NCBI GenBank assembly: GCA_022385805.1
Contig: MU277766.1
Coordinates: forward strand, 24,656-88,655
Length of the DNA stretch: 64,000 bases
Source: Pilatotrama ljubarskyi
Taxonomy: Eukaryota > Basidiomycota > Agaricomycetes > Polyporales > Polyporaceae
Reading direction: 5' to 3'
Shown here: piece after piece, positions 56,923-64,000 of the stretch
Numbering within the stretch: the stretch's first letter is position 1
Layout: each line of letters starts with the position of its first letter
Position numbers and translations under genes: made by a program
The notes under the pieces: model-generated
The model's input: only the letters and a program-made list of their open reading frames with translations
What the model was told of the DNA's origin: nothing
Database searches by the model: none

Positions 56923-58051
56923 CTATGCATCCTCATAGTCTGATGAATCATATTCACTAGCAGTATCCAGTGACGGCATGCTCCAGGCACTGGCAAAGCC
57001 CGAGTCTGAGTCATCACCATCCCCAGCGGGGGGGCCCAGCATCACGGCGCCCACCGGCCGCGCGATATCCTCCAGTCCCAGAGACCCTTGATGTTCTTCC
57101 TGCCTTGCCACGCAGCGTGCAAGAAGTAAGCTCTTATACGCCTGGGATCTGATTCAGCAATCAGAGGAGAATGAATGCAGTGTGATGATTGATACTTGTC
57201 TAACGTACCTGCTGCTCAGTCCTCACCCAATCCATCAGCAAAGCGAGCTGAGACTCCGTCAGGCCATCCTCCCGCACCCGTGCGAGGAGTGTGCGAATGA
57301 AGTGACTCCAATCTTCAGCTGCCTTGGCAGTCAGATTTCGTTCACTGAAGTGCTGTAGGACCCTCGCGAGACGTCGCAGAATGGCGCACTGCTCGTCAGT
57401 GATGCCCGCAGGAAACATCCTGTGGCCGGTAGGATGGTCGATTGTCTTGAGCCCTCCCTCCCAGCGCGCGAGCCTGCACAACATCGGAAAGAGTGGTGGG
57501 GATGCCGAACTATGAACAGGGCAGCATGAGGACTCAGCACCACTCACCATAAGGGCTCAATGACTTATGTGGACTACGACCTCCGCATCCTCTAACACAG
57601 CAGCAACCTCGCGGGCAGGGCTTCCGTCACGTCGGGTCCACTGTTCGGTGACAAGCTTCAGGGATGCCTTCGGGGAATCTTGCAAGGCTAGCCTGGCGCG
57701 AGTCTCGGGCTGTGAAGCATCTTGCATGGCGGCGACGAGAGAGGCGTGTGAGGCCTGAGTGACAGGAGACCAGGAGAGAGAGCAATGGACAGAGGGCGAA
57801 GGGCTCAGAGACCCGATAATTTTCTCTCCAGCTCCTCAGATCGATCTGATACAAGCAGATCATTCAGGAGGCTCTTCATGCGACCGATCAAGTGCGAGGG
57901 ATTGCTTGTGCCACTGAGGGACTGGAGTAGATGCGGGATACCACGAAGCCGGTGAGGCAACGGTCGGTCACTCGTGAGCTGCAGAGTGAGTGTGACATGG
58001 TATGGACAAAACCGTGCGTTCAGCGCGCACGGAAATGCGTCCAGCGGATAC
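56923..58051 (-). CDS. Accessory gene of the hAT element, unknown function
   Basis: A spliced gene is likely. Open segments in order on the minus strand: MYPLDAFPCALNARFCPYHV to MKSLLNDLL (58051 to ~57870), then SHASLVAAMQDASQPETRAR to ALQDSPKASLKLVTEQWTRR (~57760-57570), RLARWEGGLKTIDHPTGHRM to SQLALLMDWVRTEQ (~57480-57200), and QEEHQGSLGLEDIARPVGAV to an acidic tail ending SSDYEDA-stop (~57110-56923). Splice sites between them are plausible but not fixed. I recognise no domain. Lying between the transposase end and the terminal repeat, it is carried by the element. Confidence 0.5.
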
Positions 58052-58103
58052 ATTGTGAGACGGGATGTTGGTTCTAGGACCACTTAGCTATTGTATTCTA
58101 CCG

Positions 58104-60802
58104 CTACAGCTCCACATTGTCCCTGCCTGCACCATCCTCGACGTCTGGCAGTGAGGCGATGTCCTTGAGGTTGTCGGCGTTGATGAGCCCATGTTCACTC
58201 CAGTATCCAAGACACATGGTCACCCTGGTCGACTCTGCGGTCAGCCAGTTCCACACATGAGACAGGAGAAGTCGACCGCGGCTGAAGACCCGCTCGACGT
58301 CGACGGTCGTCGCTGTAAATGGCCAAGTGAGACCGGGAGCCCGCTGTGAACGCCCTAGTACATACCTGGGATTATGAGGTAATCAATGGCCATGCGCGAG
58401 AGGCACGGGTAGGTTTTATGATGCTCCAGCCACCACTGGATGGGGTCCGTGACCGGGACAGGATCCGCGGCGAGGTACCTGAGAAGCTCGTCTCCTTCCG
58501 CATCTGCGAGTGCGCCGACAAATGGCATGTTATCGAACATGTTCGTAGACATAGTCTTGCCCTTCTAGCAGTCATCAGACGGATACGTGAGGTACGGGAC
58601 TCCCAGAACGACTCACTATGGCCTTGCTGTGACGATCCTCCGATGAGCTCTCATCCGCGCTCTCTTCGCCGTTCTCCGTGTCCCCCAGGCCAGCACCGTC
58701 CTCGGACAAGGCGTCGTCCTCAGCGTACCTTGTCTCAAACTGGTTACGCACAATTTCTTCGGCAACAGCGATGCGAGCCTTCCACGCTGGAAGAAGGATG
58801 GTGCTTGAGTTGATGATCTTGAAGGCAAGCCAGCAAATCTGACGCGTAAAGAGGTAGGCAACTCTGCATGCACATGTACAAGCAGACCTGTACTTACCTT
58901 GGTCAAAACCATGCGCACAGGGCGCACACGCTCGACAAACTGGGCACGTTCTTCTTCGCTCATAGCGGCCACCTCGTCGACCCACCCAACCGTGTCATCA
59001 GCATCGCAAGCAGACGGAGGCACGAAGTCTTCCCCCACATCCTCTTCTCCACGCGCAAACTCGTCCTCATCTTCCTGGGCCAAGTCGTACAGAAGACGGT
59101 CAGCCTCATTGACACTCTGGGTGTCCTTTCGCTTTGGTAAGTCGAATTGATGCAGCAGTGATTTTACTACGAGGTTGATGATGTGCGCGAAGCAGCGGAC
59201 ACGTCCGACCGAGCCATCAAACTCGGGGATGTCGATGCCGAGCTGATCCACCATGGAGTCATTGTTGGAGGCCTTGTTGCAAGTCACGCCGAGGATCTGC
59301 AGTCATCCAGGGGTGTATCAATGCGCCAAAATGATAGCTTGCTGAGCTCACCTTGTCTTCGATGCCAAAGCTCTCAAGGACATCTTTGAATGCCTTCGCA
59401 AGTGTCAGCCCCGAGTGCGACTGCAAAACACCCAGATGGTCAGTGTCCCTTCATTTTATGAGCACACGTCCAAGTCCGAAATTACCTTTGACACCTCCAC
59501 AAGGTCGAGCAGAAGAGAGACGGGCTCCTCTCTCAAGACGAAGTGGACGGTGAACGCCACGAACACATGATGGTTCGGTGCAGTCCAAGCATCCATCGCG
59601 AAGTTGAGAGACCCCTCATACTCGCGCAGGAGGTTGCCGATACGCTCACGCGTACGTGAGTACAGTGCCTTGACGTCGTGTGCTATGGTTGACGGCGACG
59701 GGATCCAGTAGCCAGGCCGACCAGTCTTCATCAAGCATTGAAAGCCGCGGTCCTTCACAATCGTGTGGAGGCGCATGCTCTCACACACCCAGCGGACAAA
59801 CTCCGTCCTGCAGGGCGGTGTGTCAGTGCATTCGCTTGTTCAACATCGACATAGTACTCAATGAGCTTCAGCCTTCGTATGCGCCCTGTGAGAGAAGGTA
59901 ACGGCCCCCTTCTTGCGCTTGAAGGCGATGCTGATATTTCCGTCGCACAAGAGGCTGCCGACAATCTTCTCGCGAGCCTCATTGACATTGACTGCCTTCT
60001 CGGCTTCTTTCAAGACCTCCGGCCCCCAGCACTTCAGCACGTGGCAGCGTAGGTTAGTCGTCGATGACTTGTCGCCAGTGTCGAGGAAACGGCGGCATGT
60101 GTGCTTGCAACGCTTCGCAGCACACCGGAAGACATGTGCGTGACGTTCCTCAACGTAGACAACAGCAGGCGTCGGCTCATAGAAGGCATACACCGGTGAA
60201 GTCCACTTCTCACGAAGGCGCTCTGTATGTACTGACATTAGCACAGATGGACTTGTGACGATGGAGGTACACCTACCAAGTTCAGTCTCAGAATCCTCGC
60301 TGTCGCTGGACTCCTCAACCGTCGTCTTCCTGGTCACCAAGCGCTTCACAGCATCGTCGGCTATGACATTGATGATCGCAACATCATCGCGCTCAAGCTG
60401 TGCAGCTTCTCCATCATCCGGCATCGTCACAGACGAGTGTGCCAATGCCGTGCGCACCAGCTTCTGGCTCTTCGACAATGTCTGGGTGGCCTCAGGTTGG
60501 GCACCATCATGGCCGGCAGTGCTCACCAGGGGGTCCGGCTGCTTCGAGGCCGCCAGTGTCGTGTGGGCCTTTCTTGCTGTAGGCAGCTTTGAGCCCATGG
60601 ACATGCGCGCTGTCCGTTTGGTACGCGCAGTGGCCAATGAGGGCTGAGATTTCTTGGGGGATGGTTTTGACATGTCGGTCTGGTCTGGGGAGCACAGAGC
60701 GGAATTTCTCTGAGGAGGAAGAGTGTCTCGAGCACCTGCGTTGACAAAGTCGGGCCACTCGTGCCTCGTGGGGGGACTGCACAGTTGCAAGTCGGAGTTC
60801 AA
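58104..60802 (-). CDS. hAT transposase, internally shortened
   Basis: Segments in order: a Ser/Thr/Lys-rich N-terminus (ATG at 60802 or 60673), a BED-type zinc finger (HVFRCAAKRCKHTCRRFLDT, NLRCHVLKCWG), the core start (FVRWVCESMRLHTIVKDRGF, LNFAMDAWTAPNHHVFVAFT), CNKASNNDSMVDQLGIDIPE, VRCFAHIINLVVKSLL, an acidic stretch, LAFKIINSSTILLPAWKA joined directly to RIAVAEEIVRNQFETRY, then WWLEHHKTYPCLSRMAIDYL and the dimerisation region VDVERVFSRGRLLLSHVWNW to a stop at 58104. Several 50-80 nt introns are implied, for example 58368-58312. The block that normally holds the RWNSTYDM-type core and following ~200 residues is missing between WKA and RIA, so activity is doubtful. Confidence 0.82.
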
Positions 60803-61020
60803 ATATATCTCTATTACCCTATATGGACAGGTGGAAAGGAAGCCCGAAGGCAGGCGTTGAGTACATGATCTGATAAGAGAGCGGGTTGAAGCACGGGTCT
60901 GGAGGCGGGCGCGGGTACGGGTGCGTCGGCTGCCGGGTACAAGTCCGCCAACCCTAACCCCTAACCGCTGTACCCTTACCCGTAACCCGCAACGGGTACA
61001 GGAACCCTTGGTGATCCCTA

Positions 61021-61028
61021 GTGCTCAC
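61021..61028. repeat. Right 8 bp target-site duplication of the 4.35 kb hAT element
   Basis: GTGCTCAC, paired with ATGCTCAC at 56665-56672. Confidence 0.85.
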
Positions 61029-62072
61029 CGGCGCGCAGTTTGCCATGCTGTATTGCTCAAGTGCACTTCGTATGAAGTGAGTCTGATGTATTGTGAGCGT
61101 GTGCTCGCCACGCGTCACTTCCAAACCGAGAACTAAGCGGGGTTCACCTAGATCTGTGATCTGAAAATGACGTCGTAGCCCGGCTTCGAGATCATTGATT
61201 AACTCCGTCTTATCCGCAGCTATGATTGAATCATCCACATATACGGCGGCAATAATCAAGCCGTGCTCGGACACCTTGAGGTAGACACAAGGCTCGGAGT
61301 TCAACCTAGTGTAGCCTAACTCTTCAACCATAATTTGATTGAATAGCAGATTCCACTTTCGTCCGCCTTGCTTCAATCTGTATAGTGCCTTATGTAAGCA
61401 CACAACTCGGGACGTTCCGTCTTCGGAGCCCGGTGGCTGGCGCATATAGATCTCTTCATGGAGATCTGCATTGAGATAAGCACCAACCACATCAAAGTGA
61501 CGAAGCACCATCCCGTGTTGAGCAGCTATGGCTAGGACTAACCAGAGTGAATCCATAAGTACTACCGGCGCGAAAGTCTCAAAGAAATCTAGCCCGGGGT
61601 CTTAGCTAAATCCTTGTGCAACTAAATGCGCCTTGTAGCGTATGATCCGTCCCTCCGAGTCCCGTTTCAAGCGATAGACCCATCGGCAACCAATCGGAGA
61701 TCGGCCGGGTGGCAGATCTGCCGGCTTGAATGTGCCGAGTTTCTGGAGTTGTGCGATTTCCTCATCCATCGTGCACTTCCACTCCGGCCACTCTGGTTGA
61801 GCTTGCGCTTCCCGAAGGTTACGCAGCTCCTGCGCAGTCTCAGTGCCTATGAGCACCATCACACACGCAACATGCACTTCGTCATGTGATTTCAGCTGCC
61901 CCAGAGGGATACTGCGTCCGGTTTGGTTGTAGATCTTGTAGTCGATCTGGGGAACGGTCCAGAGTTCACGCGTCACAGGCACAGTTGATATGGGCATCTG
62001 CTGAGGCTTAGATTTCGGAGCGTCCTCGACTTTGATGTGTGGCTGTGCTGGTGCCCCCCTGTCCCGGTGCAT
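61029..62072 (-). pseudogene. Ty1/copia reverse transcriptase fragment
   Basis: The minus strand encodes PEWKCTMDEEIAQLQKLGTF, GCRWVYRLKRDSEGRIIRYK and AHLVAQGFS, then an in-frame stop (TAA at 61602-61604), then DPGLDFFETFAPVV and the reverse-transcriptase core with the catalytic YVDD (AAVYVDDSIIAAD) and YSMANCAPVS at the hAT insertion point. The stop stands where related elements usually have Gln, a one-base change CAA to TAA. Gag, protease and integrase are missing; the fragment ends next to an unrelated LTR at 62083. Confidence 0.92.
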
Positions 62073-62082
62073 CGGCTGGTTC

Positions 62083-62486
62083 TGTTAGCACCCGTGAGGA
62101 CCCTTCCGGTCCGGCACCTTTCGGAACCCGATCGGACTCCGAGACTCACTCCGAGACTCACTCGTCATCATCGGCATTGAGACTAACCCCCCCATACTCC
62201 ACGTGATCCTGGTCCTAGCTCCATCTGGTGCTGGCCCGATCTCCCCTCCGCAGTTATGCGTTACAAACCCGAACCTTACTTACTACTTACTATATAAGCT
62301 TCAGATTCTATAGGGTAGCTCTTTAGTTCAGATATCTCGTTAACCACTTGATCTGCTGGTATACTCTTCGGTCCCCCATCCTCACCCTTTTGTTTATCCT
62401 CCGGAATAACATTCCGTACTCCCATCTCCGATCCGATCCGACTCCGACTCCGGTCCGATTACAGTCCGACCTCCGACACTACTACA
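62083..62486 (+). repeat. Truncated second copy of the solo-LTR family
   Basis: From TGTTAGCACCCGTG onward it parallels the solo LTR at 51149 for about 400 bp, including the TATA box (TACTATATAAGC) and ACCTCCGACACTACTA, where similarity stops. The last ~290 bp of the LTR are absent. It is on the plus strand, opposite to the copia gene it abuts, so it is not that element's own LTR. Confidence 0.85.
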
Positions 62487-63400
62487 CCGCCAATCCTATG
62501 CCATGCAGGACCCATTCGACTGACGTGCGTGGGCCAGGCCGGTCCGCCAGCTGTGTCCAGATGGCCATCGATTGGGCGCCATATTTGGACGAAAATGGTG
62601 CGCGCCTGGGGCCCATAGCCATATAGCGGACAGCAAAATACAGATGGTACCCAGCTGGATCGTGCATTGCGCCTCAACCTGGTATTATCGCCTGGACCCC
62701 GCACTCGTTCAGCATATATGGTCCGTATCTCCTCAGAAATGGAACAGTAGCACTGCGAAAAGAGTATTCCACGAGATGGTAGCTATGTACGTAAATACAG
62801 CTGGCGCCCGTAGCCCAGCACTCGTGAACACGGAGGTCAACTCGACTCGCCTCCCACACCCCCTACCGCTGTCCTCGCATTCGGTCTGTACACTATATAT
62901 CACCTGGCACCACTCGAATAACACAACGGCCTTTGCTGCATTATATCATGCAGTGCGAGATCTCGGTATACAATGCCTGCTTTGAGTCCTCAGCTTGGTA
63001 ACCTGTAAGTTGGATGGCGGCGACATACCTCATACCCGTTATTGCACATATCCTGCTCGGGCGCATACGGGGTCCACCTCAACCTGGTACGGCCGATAAA
63101 GTCGATGACTTACGGGAGTTGTAGCTGTGAACCTCCAGGAAGGTACGTCTAGCTATAGGATGGACAGGTCTTCGGATGCCGGGATGTGTTTGAGTTTTAA
63201 TCCGGAGGTAGTATCCTGTGGAGTTCAAATGTCGGTGAGCCTTCTTTCGAGGATACCCCGCGCAACAAGCGACACCCGACGGTGGAGCATACAGCTCAGG
63301 CATATATGTGTACATATTTCAGTACGCTATCCGCTAAGAGGTCAGTGATGCCGATTCTCTCGCAACAACGACGCTGACACGGAGCAAACAGCTCAGAGAA
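62487..63400. other. Unassigned sequence in the repeat island
   Basis: About 900 bp. No coding motif, terminal repeat or RNA gene was recognised; open frames are short and start or stop at random. Confidence 0.3.
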
Positions 63401-64000
63401 TTGACATCTCGGTCATGTCACATAAGGCCCCAGAGGTGTTGAACTAGGCGCTTAGTAATAGCAGCATAGTCAACCGGTCGCACTTAGTCATAGGTGCTGA
63501 CGCATGGACAATAGAGTTTGTGGCTGGTAGATACTGGATAGTTCTAGCACAGCCACATGTACAAGTAGTATATAAGACCGCTCTGTAGGAGCGGATCTCT
63601 AAGTCGCTTTCTACCCTCAACCACTACGTGTGCCTCTACCAAGTGCTCCACAGGTAAGCTGAGCCTAGCGGGCTTTCCACTGCGTGCCAAGCCCTGCTCA
63701 ACAGGTTATGAGCCCTGCTTGATGCCTGAGCATGCGCCCTCGTTGGCTGCAACTCGGTGCTCGCAGCTCAGCCTGATCCCGACATCGCCTTTTGATGGCT
63801 CGACGTCGTGGAGCACAGCAAGCGCCTTCGTGGCCACTGCTTGACACTGTGCGCCCACTGTGGCTGCCGTTGTCAAGGGAGCTGTCAGCATTGCTGCATA
63901 GCGCCACTATGGCCGCTCTCATTGCGCATGGACATATGCTGACTGTCTGTCTCCACAGAACTCCCTCCATCATCAACATGTCCAACCAGCTCCAGCAAGT
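63400..64000 (+). repeat. Probable LTR promoter and leader of another retroelement, cut by the right edge
   Basis: A TATA-like motif (AGTATATAAGACC near 63566) is followed by a ~400 bp leader. An ATG near 63979 opens MSNQLQQ at the window end, a plausible start of a gag-like protein. The start of the LTR may be near TGTCACATAAGG (~63415). Only the layout supports this; the partner LTR lies outside the window. Confidence 0.35.

Larger units (their letters stand above)
56673..61020 (-). mobile_element. hAT transposon inserted in a copia gene (4,348 bp)
   Basis: Ends are inverted repeats: TAAGGATCACCACGGGT at the left and, read inward from the right, TAGGGATCACCAAGGGT (15 of 17 bases). An 8 bp duplication with one mismatch flanks it. 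Removing the element and one duplication joins NCAPVS to MPIDPNAWLL and restores the copia reading. It carries a transposase gene and a second gene, both on the minus strand. Subterminal regions are rich in ACCCGTAACCC-type words. Confidence 0.93.

Overview
This window is nuclear DNA of a filamentous basidiomycete, most likely a mushroom-forming agaricomycete of the polypore type. The evidence is a GC-rich gene-dense half, many short introns (about 45-100 nt), proteins typical of basidiomycetes (white-collar LOV photoreceptor, DUF4470/MYND proteins, intron-rich GH20 hexosaminidase, OPT transporter) and a repeat island with fungal hAT, copia and other LTR elements. I assigned the organism from protein character, not from a database match.

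Positions 1-48,700 hold host genes. In order: a blue-light receptor WC-1 homologue cut by the left edge (minus); class II fructose-bisphosphate aldolase (plus), sharing a ~600 bp promoter region with it; an Ams2/SPT21-like regulator (plus); a tiny cysteine-tailed protein (minus); an MBD4-type DNA glycosylase (minus) divergent from ribosomal protein L10 (plus); an intron-containing tRNA-Leu(AAG) (minus); a secreted beta-N-acetylhexosaminidase (plus); a MYND/DUF4470 protein (minus); an OPT oligopeptide transporter (plus); the Mediator kinase CDK8 (minus); dynactin p27 (minus); a BTB + CAP-Gly protein (plus); an unknown small protein (minus); CHS5 of the exomer (minus); a decayed gene; a second MYND/DUF4470 paralogue (minus); an NCS1 nucleobase-type permease (plus); a zinc alcohol dehydrogenase (minus); and the chitin synthase regulator SKT5/CHS4 (minus). 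I built exon models by hand. Nearly all close in frame with GT-AG introns; one CDK8 intron is GC-AG, and the aldolase and CHS5 genes contain microexons.

Positions 49,290-64,000 are a repeat island without a recognised host gene. It contains a 750 bp non-autonomous hAT element with an 8 bp target duplication, a 741 bp solo LTR with a 5 bp duplication, a truncated second copy of that LTR, pieces of copia polyprotein, and a 4,348 bp hAT element inserted inside a copia reverse transcriptase/RNase H gene. The right edge looks like the start of another LTR element.

Functional threads: chitin is the strongest theme. CHS5 (export of chitin synthase III from the Golgi) and SKT5/CHS4 (its prenylated activator) lie about 10 kb apart, with a chitin-oligomer hydrolase 18 kb further left. 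Microtubule functions (dynactin p27, CAP-Gly) are also adjacent. The duplicated MYND/DUF4470 genes are the largest uncharacterised proteins here.
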